Notes: generated from the sequence alone by a model not told the origin. A DNA stretch of 6,958 bases from Candidatus Poseidoniaceae archaeon (GCA_030741455.1 JASLVI010000076.1:1-6958); one strand, 5' to 3'; shown: positions 1 through 6,859, numbered from the stretch's first letter. Program-made: numbers and translations.

Positions 1-1435
1 TGGTTCTGCCATCCGTGCCTACTAATGAGCCCCAACATTGGATATCGTCATTTGTCCCCGTAGCCTGAAGAAGCAAGGATTCTCCTTGCAACAAGGTTGA
101 TCCGAAATCATCCATGTCAATGTCGATGGTTGGTGAACAGTTCTCAGAATGGAATTCTAGAACCCACTGACCGTCATCGTCGACAACTATTGCATACCAC
201 GGGACAAGGACTCCATCATGATCTCTTATGAGTATACCTTGTTGGCCAAATCGGTCACCTGGTTGGAACAAATCACCAGCAACTCCATCATTGATTCCCT
301 TGAGTTGCTCTTGATTTCCATCAGCTTCTATCGCTTTGAGATAGGGCCGTCGTTGATCGATATTCAAGGCATTGTAGGCGGAATCGCCTGCAGATGTATC
401 TTCAAGAAGGACAAGCACGCCTTCTCCAGGAAGGGATTCATCGTACCCTTGTTGGGTACGTTTCTCAATCCAAATGAATTCACTCTCAGCGATTTGAATC
501 CTTATTCGTTCTCCACCACTGTATCTTGAATTGAGTTCAATGGTTGGTCCAATGCATGGCCCAACAGCACTTTCTGGCCACTCTAAGACTAAATCTTGTG
601 TTGCAGGATGCCCAATGGCTTCCATTGTTGGTCCAGTTGGAAGAGAGGGCGTATCGCCACCTCCATTCCAGTTTCCACTCGCCATAATATCCCAAACGCC
701 GATACCCTTCCACGAACCTGAGTATCCTGAATCATGTACTGGATAGAGATCATATGCTCCAAATTGGTGCATCATTTCGTGCAAGATTGTACCAAATCCA
801 TTGACACCATGTCGCATAGATGACATTGTGTAATGTTCAAAGGAGACGTCTCCTTTATTGATGGGTTCTGTGAACGATGTGAAGTGAGACCAAATTCGAT
901 TCGTTGAACCAGAACCTTGCTCTTGGGCGAATGTTGAATGCAAGACAAGGAATCGGTCAACAACACCATCGTCATTGAAATCAAACTGATCGTATGATGG
1001 TTCGTTCATCGATTGAACAGCAAATTTTGCCAGATTTGCTGGTAAAAAATCACTACCACTACCATAATCACGGCCATTCGGACCATCTTCTCCATATGCA
1101 GAAAGTGGCTCAGGTGCACGCAAAATAGAATCATGGATATTGATCTGTACAGAAATATCAGTTCCAACTGCTTGCGACAAGTATTCTTCCGAGTATTCCT
1201 GTAATTCATCCTGAATTGTTTCAATCGTATTTTCAGAGATTGGATTTGATTCAAAATCGACGAGGACAACCAACCATGATTCATTGAATTGTAAACCAAC
1301 CAATGGTGCTGAAACATCTTGTTCTGAATCGACATCAATTTGGAAGAGCTCGTTGATTTCATCAGAATAGAAATGGGACGCGACTGCTAACATCAGGCAG
1401 AGAACCATTCCAATTGCATGGCTCCTTTTGCCCAT
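1..1435 (-). CDS. Secreted M6-family (immune inhibitor A-like) zinc metallopeptidase, 3' end outside window
   Basis: Secreted zinc endopeptidase, probably degrading extracellular protein. One uninterrupted frame of 478 codons runs to the left edge, so the C-terminus is missing. Residues 1-19 form a Sec-type signal peptide (MGKRSHAIGMVLCLMLAVA); there is no twin arginine. A pro/N-terminal part follows, then an acidic DFNDDGVVD segment (152-160), common in M6 enzymes and perhaps Ca-binding. The catalytic motif HEMMHQFGAYDLY is at 219-231: H219 and H223 bind zinc, E220 is the catalytic base, D229 is the likely third ligand. The M6 signature GVWDIMASGNWNGG (246-259) follows, then a beta-rich region with LPGEGVLVLLED and EADGNQE, also typical of M6. 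Another beta domain seems to start near residue 435. The start at 1435 is chosen for the signal peptide and a GTGAT SD four bases upstream; in-frame ATG 1441 and GTG 1444 are alternatives. It lies 57 bp after the tatC-like gene. The family call is firm; the substrate is unknown. Confidence 0.9.
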   Translation of the reverse strand, partial: MGKRSHAIGMVLCLMLAVASHFYSDEINELFQIDVDSEQDVSAPLVGLQFNESWLVVLVDFESNPISENTIETIQDELQEYSEEYLSQAVGTDISVQINIHDSILRAPEPLSAYGEDGPNGRDYGSGSDFLPANLAKFAVQSMNEPSYDQFDFNDDGVVDRFLVLHSTFAQEQGSGSTNRIWSHFTSFTEPINKGDVSFEHYTMSSMRHGVNGFGTILHEMMHQFGAYDLYPVHDSGYSGSWKGIGVWDIMASGNWNGGGDTPSLPTGPTMEAIGHPATQDLVLEWPESAVGPCIGPTIELNSRYSGGERIRIQIAESEFIWIEKRTQQGYDESLPGEGVLVLLEDTSAGDSAYNALNIDQRRPYLKAIEADGNQEQLKGINDGVAGDLFQPGDRFGQQGILIRDHDGVLVPWYAIVVDDDGQWVLEFHSENCSPTIDIDMDDFGSTLLQGESLLLQATGTNDDIQCWGSLVGTDGRT

Positions 1436-1492
1436 ACACATCACACATCATCGAATCGTTTGAAGTGTTGGGTCATCTGTGAATTCAATAGC

Positions 1493-2785
1493 CTATTGTC
1501 CACCCAGTTCAATGAATTCGTTTTCTGTCCAATCATGTGTTGATATTCGAACAACACCTTCTTGAAATTCGGGCCAATTCATCGATGAAACTTTTCGTAT
1601 TTGTTGGCTTTCAGACTTCATCATCAAACTATGACAGGATGATCGTCGCTGCTCGGATGTCCATGGGTCTTGAATGTTGACCATCTGGATTGCGATTTCC
1701 GTTTTTAACGGTGAATGATCTGCTGGAAGAGCTCCCTGGATATTGAGGAAGTTAAGTCCACGTAGTTGACATTGTGTTGATGCAACGGAGTTCTTGAATC
1801 CTTGAGGTAATGGCGTTCCATTGCATCCTCCAATGATGATGTCTGTCAACCTGTTACGTGCAATTGCATCAATCAAATGGTCTCGTTCCTCAAAATTATC
1901 GCATAATGCTTGGTATTTCAATAAACCAGTATTCTCTGGTGAAGTGTCGATTGGATAGGCAACTCCATGACATGAACAATCAACATAGGATACGAGTCTT
2001 CTGCGACCCTCATGATCAAACATTGGTTTTGGGTGAAGAATTTCTCTCGAAAATCGTACACTATTACGAATTGAATATTCGAGGAAGATAAGCATCAAAC
2101 TCAACAGAACGATGTTCGTTCCATTCCAACGGCCTGGAAGCGATAGAAGCAATACAAGACCACCAACTCCGAGAATTCGCAATCTCCACCAATCTTCATT
2201 ATTTTCGGTAATCAAACCAAGCGAACCTGCTGTAACGGTTCCAAATGAGATCAAGTAAGTCATTAAGAAAGCCCAGAAAATGGATAAAGCAAATGTAAAC
2301 AACGTGACTGCATCATATTGGGATGTTAGCCCCATATCCTGATGGATAGCGTCACCAATAACATAGATTTGAGGAATAATGACGAAAAACAACAGCAAGA
2401 TCGTTATGTATGCAAGAAGTGAAGTGTAAATCATCCATTTTTTCATCGATATTTGTTCTTTTTGTGTGAGTCCTGGTTGCGCAAAGGAATACATCGAATG
2501 CAATGCTATCGGAAGTATGCACATTATTGCAAGGAAAACAGCAGTTAACCAACGAACAACACTCCATGATGCTGGTTCATAGAGGGTGAGGCATGAGGTC
2601 GAAGAACATGGGTTGAGTTGATTGAGAAGTGTTGCGAGAATTGCATCAATCTTCGTCATGAAGCCAAAGGTTAGAATTGCTATGACAACAAATCCAAGTG
2701 TCGCTTTTTGTGTGAGTATGTCAAAGTGATCTTGGATGGGCTGAACGGAATCACGCTCGAGTTGGAGTCCTTTGCCAACTGACAA
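1493..2785 (-). CDS. tatC: TatC-like translocase with C-terminal HdrA-N-like cysteine domain (fusion)
   Basis: Residues 1-245 look like TatC, the Tat component that recognises twin-arginine signal peptides. Six hydrophobic segments are visible (about 31-53, 76-97, 117-141, 160-190, 202-217, 222-239). The best match is the TM2-TM3 loop: F101 and E110 in FAQPGLTQKE align with E. coli F94 and E103 (FIAPALYKHE). The end of TM6, LEYSI, matches the family LYE/LFE motif. TatC is normally about 240-260 residues; this protein has 430. The additional 185 residues are soluble and would be cytoplasmic. They contain DCSCHG (269-274), C295, GGC (319-321), C339 and NI near 348, in the order seen in the N-terminal iron-sulfur part of HdrA (CxC, then C, then AAC, then NIRE; recalled from memory). 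The start is TTG 2785: an in-frame TGA lies just upstream and GAGGGAG is four bases away. The gene follows the Reeler-like gene by 9 bp. TatC identity is likely; the C-terminal assignment is inference. Confidence 0.75.
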   Translation of the reverse strand: MSVGKGLQLERDSVQPIQDHFDILTQKATLGFVVIAILTFGFMTKIDAILATLLNQLNPCSSTSCLTLYEPASWSVVRWLTAVFLAIMCILPIALHSMYSFAQPGLTQKEQISMKKWMIYTSLLAYITILLLFFVIIPQIYVIGDAIHQDMGLTSQYDAVTLFTFALSIFWAFLMTYLISFGTVTAGSLGLITENNEDWWRLRILGVGGLVLLLSLPGRWNGTNIVLLSLMLIFLEYSIRNSVRFSREILHPKPMFDHEGRRRLVSYVDCSCHGVAYPIDTSPENTGLLKYQALCDNFEERDHLIDAIARNRLTDIIIGGCNGTPLPQGFKNSVASTQCQLRGLNFLNIQGALPADHSPLKTEIAIQMVNIQDPWTSEQRRSSCHSLMMKSESQQIRKVSSMNWPEFQEGVVRISTHDWTENEFIELGGQ

Positions 2786-2789
2786 TTTG

Positions 2790-2796
2790 CTCCCTC
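2790..2796 (-). promoter_or_regulatory. Ribosome binding site of the tatC-like gene (TTG start)
   Basis: GAGGGAG overlaps the stop codon of the Reeler-like gene and ends four bases before TTG 2785. Because an in-frame TGA closes the frame just upstream and the next in-frame ATG lies inside the first membrane helix, this SD supports the rare TTG start. Confidence 0.65.
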
Positions 2797-3760
2797 ACAC
2801 CAGGTCTTGGTGTTCAGGATGAGCCCGTGCTTGGACGATTGTTCGATAAACCCCAAACATTCCCCACAGCGTAAGCATACCAAGAACGAATGCATACCCC
2901 CATGGCTGTCCATTATCAACTGCCCATCCAAAGGCCAAGAGTGTTGCAAGTGTAAGGAGTCCTCGTCGAATTCCTTGCGGAACTGCAAGACGCATGTCAA
3001 GATGCTTTGGTCCACCGCCAAATCGTCGCTCATAGAATTCACCTTGAACAACAGCACCAACGAGTATAATTGCGAGTGTCGACCAGTAGAACAAGTTTCC
3101 ATTGGTGAAGAAATCATCAGCGATCTCTGCTTGTCGTTCTGCTTCGAGAGCTTCCGGATTTTCTACTGCAACGAACAGTGATTCAAAATCTCCGACGCTT
3201 ATTGTGCGAAGTGGTTGATTTTCTTCGTCATCGTTTGTCATGCTTTCTGGTGAGGAGATAAAGAAGGAGAGTAGATTCCAGTTATCGCCTTCATTTGCGC
3301 CATCTTGCCCATCAACTGCGTTCCCTGCAAGTGAGAAGGAAACTTCTCCAACATCGCTCGCTGGAGCAGTCCACGTAACGACCCAATCGTTGCTTGGTGC
3401 TGTTTGAGAGACTGCACCTGGCTCAGAACCATCTGATTCTGTGACTATTTGGGAACCTTCACCTGCAGTGAATGTTCCAACACCATAATCGGTGAGCAAA
3501 AATCCACCATTTGCATAAGATGCATGCTGGAGGTTGACCGTAAACTCATAAGATTCACCGATCGCATAGGCACGAGGTACTCCTGAAATTGAAACAACAA
3601 CATCGTTCGATGGAACACCATTGCCGTGACAAGTACAGCCTGTTTCTACCGTGAGGCCATTGTTGATAGGATTGACCCATGGTGGCCCATTTGGATTTGC
3701 GACAACCGGTGCGAGAAGGCAAACAGAAAGCAGCAAAATGAGAAGTGTTCTCGATTTCAT
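2795..3760 (-). CDS. Secreted Reeler-like (choice-of-anchor V type) domain protein with CTCHG motif and C-terminal membrane helices
   Basis: Probable cell-surface protein of unknown function, 321 residues. A Sec-type signal peptide covers 1-21 (MKSRTLLILLLSVCLLAPVVA). The mature end begins with a Pro/Gly-rich segment and TGCTCHGNG (40-48). A Reeler-like beta domain follows to about 170, with YAIGESYEFTV, GGFLLTDYGVG, WVVTWTAP, GEVSFSLAGNAVDG and NEGDNW, the order seen in Reelin-N and 'choice-of-anchor V' proteins. After an acidic linker (174-217) come three membrane segments (about 224-240, 266-282, 287-305) and a basic tail. CTCH has one residue between the cysteines, so it is not a standard CxxCH haem site; related proteins often have a cysteine/CH motif here. 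The start at 3760 is chosen over in-frame ATG 3793 because GGAGAGG lies five bases upstream and the signal peptide begins there. It sits 62 bp after pntB and 9 bp before the tatC-like gene, so probably co-transcribed with the latter. Domain call is good; function unknown. Confidence 0.72.
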   Translation of the reverse strand: MKSRTLLILLLSVCLLAPVVANPNGPPWVNPINNGLTVETGCTCHGNGVPSNDVVVSISGVPRAYAIGESYEFTVNLQHASYANGGFLLTDYGVGTFTAGEGSQIVTESDGSEPGAVSQTAPSNDWVVTWTAPASDVGEVSFSLAGNAVDGQDGANEGDNWNLLSFFISSPESMTNDDEENQPLRTISVGDFESLFVAVENPEALEAERQAEIADDFFTNGNLFYWSTLAIILVGAVVQGEFYERRFGGGPKHLDMRLAVPQGIRRGLLTLATLLAFGWAVDNGQPWGYAFVLGMLTLWGMFGVYRTIVQARAHPEHQDLV

Positions 3761-3765
3761 GACTT

Positions 3766-3772
3766 CCTCTCC
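3766..3772 (-). promoter_or_regulatory. Ribosome binding site of the Reeler-like gene
   Basis: GGAGAGG ends five bases before ATG 3760. It lies inside the 11-codon extension that an upstream ATG at 3793 would add, and so argues for the shorter protein with the proper signal peptide. Confidence 0.75.
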
Positions 3773-3822
3773 GCTTTGTCCACTTCGATTCATCCTTTCA
3801 ACGTTCCTTCATGACCAGAGAC

Positions 3823-5244
3823 TTAGGACTCTTTGATGGCATTATTTAGGCCGGTCATCATTGCCTTGCCATCGCCAAATAGCATCATGGTCTTGTCCAT
3901 GTAGAAGAGGTCATTGTCAACGCCTGCGTAACCCACTGAGAGGGAACGCTTGATGATAACAACTGTTCGAGCAGCATCAGCATCGATGATCGGCATCCCT
4001 GCGAGAGGACCTTCTCCACTTCGTGCAGCTGGGTTGGTTGTATCGTTGGCTCCGATAATCAGAGCAACATCACAATCAGGGAACTCTGGATTGATTTCAT
4101 CCATTTCAATAAGTTGCTCGTATGGAACGTTTGCTTCTGCAAGCAAGACGTTCATGTGGCCGGGCATTCGACCTGCAACAGGGTGAATTGCGTATTTGAC
4201 ATCCGTATCGTATTTTTCTGCAATGAGGTCAGCAAATTCCTTGACTTGGTGCTGACACTGTGATACTGCCATTCCGTAACCTGGTACGATGATGACCTTT
4301 TGTGCACCATCGATCATCATTGCGACTTCGTCAGGGTCAGATCCGACCTTGGTTCGTGTAAGCGATTCCTTTTCACCGCTACCGCCAAACGACTTGAACA
4401 GGACATCTGGTAGCGTTCTGTTCATCGCTTTGCACATGATGAAGGTCAAAATCAATCCTGATGCACCAACCAATGAACCGGCGACAATGAGAACAGAGTT
4501 TCCAATGATGAAGCCTGTAAAGGCTGCAGCAATTCCTGACAATGAGTTGAGAAGAGAAACAACGACTGGCATATCAGCGCCGCCAATCGGTAGTACCAAG
4601 ACAATACCGAGAACAGCAGAAATTCCGATGATTCCCCATAGATAATCTGTATTGGTTGGTTCATCGATGCTGAGATAAATCAATACAGCAACACCGATGA
4701 TCATCATGATCTTAAGTGGATTAAGCCATACAGGGCCCCATGTTGGTGTCTTGACCCACTTGCCGAAGATGCTGACTCCACCTTTGAGTTTGAACATGGC
4801 AAGAATCGAACCTGTAAGTGTCATCCAGCCGACAAGCGCTGAAAGACCTGCAGCGACCATGATAACGGTGAGTTCGAGTTGCTGATCGGGGACATCGGCT
4901 GGTTGTTCAACAAATCTCCAAATTTCTGAGAGTGCAACGAGAGCAGATGCAGCGCCGCCAAATCCGTTGAACAAAGCAACTAGTTCAGGCATTCCTGTCA
5001 TCTCAACGCGAACTGCCATCCAAAGACCAATGAGGGAGCCAATCACAAGACCTGAGCCGATAAGAACCCATTCAATTCCATCACCAAGTCCCATTTGTAG
5101 GATGGTTGTTACAACAGCGACGAGCATTCCAAGAGCGCCGAGTTGATTTCCAAAGGGAGCCGTTCGTGGATGCCCAAGTTTCTTCAAACCGAAGATAAAC
5201 AAAGCAGCGGATAAGAGATAACCGAGTGAAATCCAGTCTTCCAT
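3823..5244 (-). CDS. pntB: NAD(P) transhydrogenase subunit beta (PntB)
   Basis: Beta subunit of proton-translocating transhydrogenase: NADH + NADP+ + H+(out) gives NAD+ + NADPH + H+(in). The 473-residue length is close to E. coli PntB (462). The N-terminal membrane domain II covers about 1-285 and contains the family blocks VEMTGMPELVALF (80-92), IGGADMPVVVSLLNS (220-234) and IMCKAMNR (269-276). The C-terminal NADP-binding domain III has GYGMAV (322-327), HPVAGRMPGHMNVLLAEA (354-371), EMDEINPEF, GANDTTNPAA (398-407) and KRSLSVGYAGV (432-442), all nearly as in E. coli. The position of E. coli proton-channel His91 is N93 here. Start is ATG 5244, with SD AGGAGGTG six bases upstream; a GTG at 5253 lies inside that SD and is unlikely. 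The pntA2 stop and this start are separated by one base (TGAAATG), so translation is probably coupled. Confidence 0.97.
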   Translation of the reverse strand: MEDWISLGYLLSAALFIFGLKKLGHPRTAPFGNQLGALGMLVAVVTTILQMGLGDGIEWVLIGSGLVIGSLIGLWMAVRVEMTGMPELVALFNGFGGAASALVALSEIWRFVEQPADVPDQQLELTVIMVAAGLSALVGWMTLTGSILAMFKLKGGVSIFGKWVKTPTWGPVWLNPLKIMMIIGVAVLIYLSIDEPTNTDYLWGIIGISAVLGIVLVLPIGGADMPVVVSLLNSLSGIAAAFTGFIIGNSVLIVAGSLVGASGLILTFIMCKAMNRTLPDVLFKSFGGSGEKESLTRTKVGSDPDEVAMMIDGAQKVIIVPGYGMAVSQCQHQVKEFADLIAEKYDTDVKYAIHPVAGRMPGHMNVLLAEANVPYEQLIEMDEINPEFPDCDVALIIGANDTTNPAARSGEGPLAGMPIIDADAARTVVIIKRSLSVGYAGVDNDLFYMDKTMMLFGDGKAMMTGLNNAIKES

Positions 5245-5245
5245 T

Positions 5246-5575
5246 TCAGGCACCTCCTCGCTTCTTTCCTGCGATCATATTCAACATTCTATTGGTCACA
5301 GCAAAGCCTCCAACGACGTTGATCATTGCAAGAACGACAGCTACGAATGCAAGTATGCCAGACACAGCAGTAGCGCCTCCGTCATAGGCTACGTTTGCTC
5401 CAAGTAGAGCACCAATGATCGAAATACCAGAAATTGCGTTCGCACCACTCATTAACGGAGTGTGGAGTGTGGCTGGAACTTTTGTAATGAGTTCAAATCC
5501 AAGGAAGATTGCAAGCATGAACAATGTGATATTTCCAATCAAGAATAATTCAGGGGTTAACAATTCAGCGTTCAT
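5246..5575 (-). CDS. pntA2: NAD(P) transhydrogenase subunit alpha2, membrane part (PntA2/PntAB)
   Basis: Small membrane subunit of the three-subunit transhydrogenase (as in Rhodospirillum and Thermus); in E. coli this segment is the C-terminus of PntA. It has 109 residues, normal for the family, and belongs to membrane domain II. Three or four hydrophobic helices are visible: about 10-30, 46-61, 68-87 and, weaker, 88-98. The hallmark ELITKVPATLHTPLMSGANA (28-47) is followed by ISG and later NVVGGFAVTNRML (86-98). Its only histidine is H38 in the universal LHTPLM block; the position of Thermus proton-channel His42 is S49. It ends in a basic KKRGGA tail whose Gly-Gly codons form the SD of pntB. 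The ATG at 5575 overlaps the pntA1 stop by four bases (ATGA), with SD AGGAGGTG seven bases upstream inside pntA1. Confidence 0.96.
   Translation of the reverse strand: MNAELLTPELFLIGNITLFMLAIFLGFELITKVPATLHTPLMSGANAISGISIIGALLGANVAYDGGATAVSGILAFVAVVLAMINVVGGFAVTNRMLNMIAGKKRGGA
5249..5258 (-). promoter_or_regulatory. Intragenic ribosome binding site of pntB
   Basis: The same AGGAGGTGCC 10-mer as at the previous junction lies in the last codons of pntA2 (Gly-Gly-Ala). It ends, at its AGGAGGTG core, six bases before ATG 5244 and decides that start over the GTG at 5253. Confidence 0.85.
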
Positions 5576-6735
5576 TCAAGGGCACCTCCTAATCGAGTTT
5601 GCTTTGGATGCATTTCTCCATTTTGACAAATGAGAACACCTCCCATTCCGTTGACATAGAAATCGCTTCCTTCAGGAGCACCAACAAGTATGTCATCCTC
5701 TTCTGAGATGACAATAGCGCCATCATCAACAAGTGATGTAATGAACGTTGTGAGGTTGTTGGAATAAAGCATACTTGCAGTTGTGGCGATTGTACCTGGT
5801 AGGTTTGATGTGCCAACGACAATGACGCCATTATCGGTTGTGATGACTTCACCTGCAACTGTATCTTCGCAGTTTCCACCGACATCAGCATTCATATCAA
5901 CAACAACTGCGCCTGATTTGAAGTCCTTAACTGCACTCGATGGAACTGTAATTGGAGCAGGTCGGCCGAAGATTCGAGCTGTCGTGACGATGATGTCCGC
6001 ATCGGATGCAACACCACATACAGTCTCGTTGACCTTCTGAATGAATTCAGGCGTGAGTGGTTTTGCATATCCCGCCTCATCTTCAAAGTCATCCATTCCA
6101 TCGACTTCGATAAATCGGCCGCCAACGGATTCGATTTGTTCTGCTGCTGATTTACGAACATCGGAGGCATAGACGACTGCTCCGAGACGCTTCGCAGTTG
6201 CAATCGCTTGCAAACCCGCAACACCAGAACCCATGATTACGACCTTTGCAGGTCGAACAGTGCCTGCTGATGTTGTCATCATTGGAATGCCTTTGGGTAC
6301 GTGGGCAGCACCGAGAAGAACTGCTTTGTAACCTGCTAAGTTATCTTGGCTTGAGTTTACATCCATCGATTGAGCGCGACTGAGTCGGCGAGGAATCATA
6401 TCCATTGACAATAATGTGATGTTGGAAGCAAGGCAATCTTTGACAAATTGAGGGTTACGGAAAGGATCGGAAACACAAGCAAGATTTGTACCTTCCTTGA
6501 TACCTGCGACACCTGGGAATCGTATGGTGATAATCGTTTCACAAGCGAGTGCATCATCTCGACTTCCCACTGTTGCTCCAGCGGCTTCGTATTCAGCATC
6601 ATGATAATTTGCAGCTACGCCTGCTCCTGATTCAATGACAACTTCAAAACCTGCTTTTTGGAGCTTCTTGAGACTCGTAGGAACGATTGCAACACGTGTC
6701 TCTCCTTCTGGTTCTTTGAGCACACCTAACTTCAT
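5572..6735 (-). CDS. pntA1: NAD(P) transhydrogenase subunit alpha1, NAD-binding (PntA1/PntAA)
   Basis: Cytoplasmic NAD(H)-binding domain I of the transhydrogenase, which hands a hydride to NADP on PntB. It has 387 residues; R. rubrum PntAA is 384. The alanine dehydrogenase/PNT N-terminal block KEPEGETRVAIVP (7-19) is followed by the RQD loop: PRRLSRAQSMDVNSSQDNLA (115-134), with R120, Q130-like and D125 positions matching R. rubrum RISRAQSMDILSSQSNLA. The Rossmann motif GSGVAGLQAIATAKRLGA is at 169-186 with acidic D192 after strand two. GGNC (286-289) and GTSNLPG (308-314) are also conserved. The start at 6735 fits family alignments (MKLGVLKEP) and has GGTG five bases upstream; an in-frame GTG at 6783 would add 16 poorly conserved residues. 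First gene of the operon pntA1-pntA2-pntB, divergent from the dehydrogenase gene. Family call is very secure. Confidence 0.97.
   Translation of the reverse strand: MKLGVLKEPEGETRVAIVPTSLKKLQKAGFEVVIESGAGVAANYHDAEYEAAGATVGSRDDALACETIITIRFPGVAGIKEGTNLACVSDPFRNPQFVKDCLASNITLLSMDMIPRRLSRAQSMDVNSSQDNLAGYKAVLLGAAHVPKGIPMMTTSAGTVRPAKVVIMGSGVAGLQAIATAKRLGAVVYASDVRKSAAEQIESVGGRFIEVDGMDDFEDEAGYAKPLTPEFIQKVNETVCGVASDADIIVTTARIFGRPAPITVPSSAVKDFKSGAVVVDMNADVGGNCEDTVAGEVITTDNGVIVVGTSNLPGTIATTASMLYSNNLTTFITSLVDDGAIVISEEDDILVGAPEGSDFYVNGMGGVLICQNGEMHPKQTRLGGALE
5581..5590 (-). promoter_or_regulatory. Intragenic ribosome binding site of pntA2
   Basis: AGGAGGTGCC lies within the last codons of pntA1, where it encodes Gly-Gly-Ala. 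Its AGGAGGTG core is a perfect SD, seven bases before the pntA2 ATG. With the ATGA stop/start overlap it indicates coupled translation. Confidence 0.85.
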
Positions 6736-6791
6736 GATAACACCGTTGTTTTTTGCGAACGTTAGGGGGTTCTTCAATACCACCCTTTGGC

Positions 6792-6804
6792 CCCATCAAA
6801 TGGG
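6792..6804. repeat. Short perfect inverted repeat, possible operator
   Basis: CCCAT-CAA-ATGGG is a perfect 5-bp inverted repeat with a 3-bp centre. It sits in the divergent region about 20 bp on the pntA1 side of the TATA-like element, where a regulator could bind. Repeats this short occur by chance, so the operator reading is only a suggestion. Confidence 0.3.
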
Positions 6805-6823
6805 ACATCTGCACACCCTCTTG

Positions 6824-6830
6824 ATTAAAA
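6824..6830 (+). promoter_or_regulatory. Possible archaeal TATA element for the dehydrogenase gene
   Basis: ATTAAAA stands out from its GC-richer surroundings and lies about 35-40 bases before the dehydrogenase ATG, a suitable distance for a short archaeal leader. No clear BRE purine run precedes it, so the call is weak. Confidence 0.3.
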
Positions 6831-6853
6831 GCATCCGACCTTGACCGCCAATT

Positions 6854-6859
6854 GGAGAG
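6854..6859 (+). promoter_or_regulatory. Ribosome binding site of the dehydrogenase gene
   Basis: GGAGAG ends five bases before ATG 6865 and fixes that start. Confidence 0.75.

Noticed and set aside
1006..1362. Open frame of 118 codons on the minus strand, and another at 772-984, inside the peptidase gene
   Set aside because: The peptidase frame is continuous through both and shows M6 motifs, so these are out-of-frame shadows and not signs of a frameshift.
2680..3117. Minus-strand frame of 145 codons spanning the Reeler-like/tatC-like junction
   Set aside because: It overlaps the ends of two better supported genes in another frame and its translation looks like none I know.
2807..3181. Plus-strand open frame of 124 codons opposite the Reeler-like gene, cysteine-rich
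   Set aside because: The cysteines come from antisense reading of the membrane and linker codons (GCA, ACA); no start signal and no known family.
3626..3637. c-type haem attachment site in the Reeler-like protein
   Set aside because: The motif is CTCH, with one residue between the cysteines where CxxCH has two; I cannot call it a cytochrome c.
3761..3822. Terminator or new promoter between pntB and the Reeler-like gene
   Set aside because: No hairpin with a T run and no convincing TATA element is visible, so read-through is as likely as a separate unit.
4289..4645. Plus-strand open frame of 118 codons opposite pntB
   Set aside because: It is antisense to a strongly conserved gene, has no SD that I can see and no recognisable motif.
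6736..6783. N-terminal extension of pntA1 to a GTG at 6783
   Set aside because: The added 16 residues do not match the family, while ATG 6735 starts the conserved MKxxVxKE block and has an SD.
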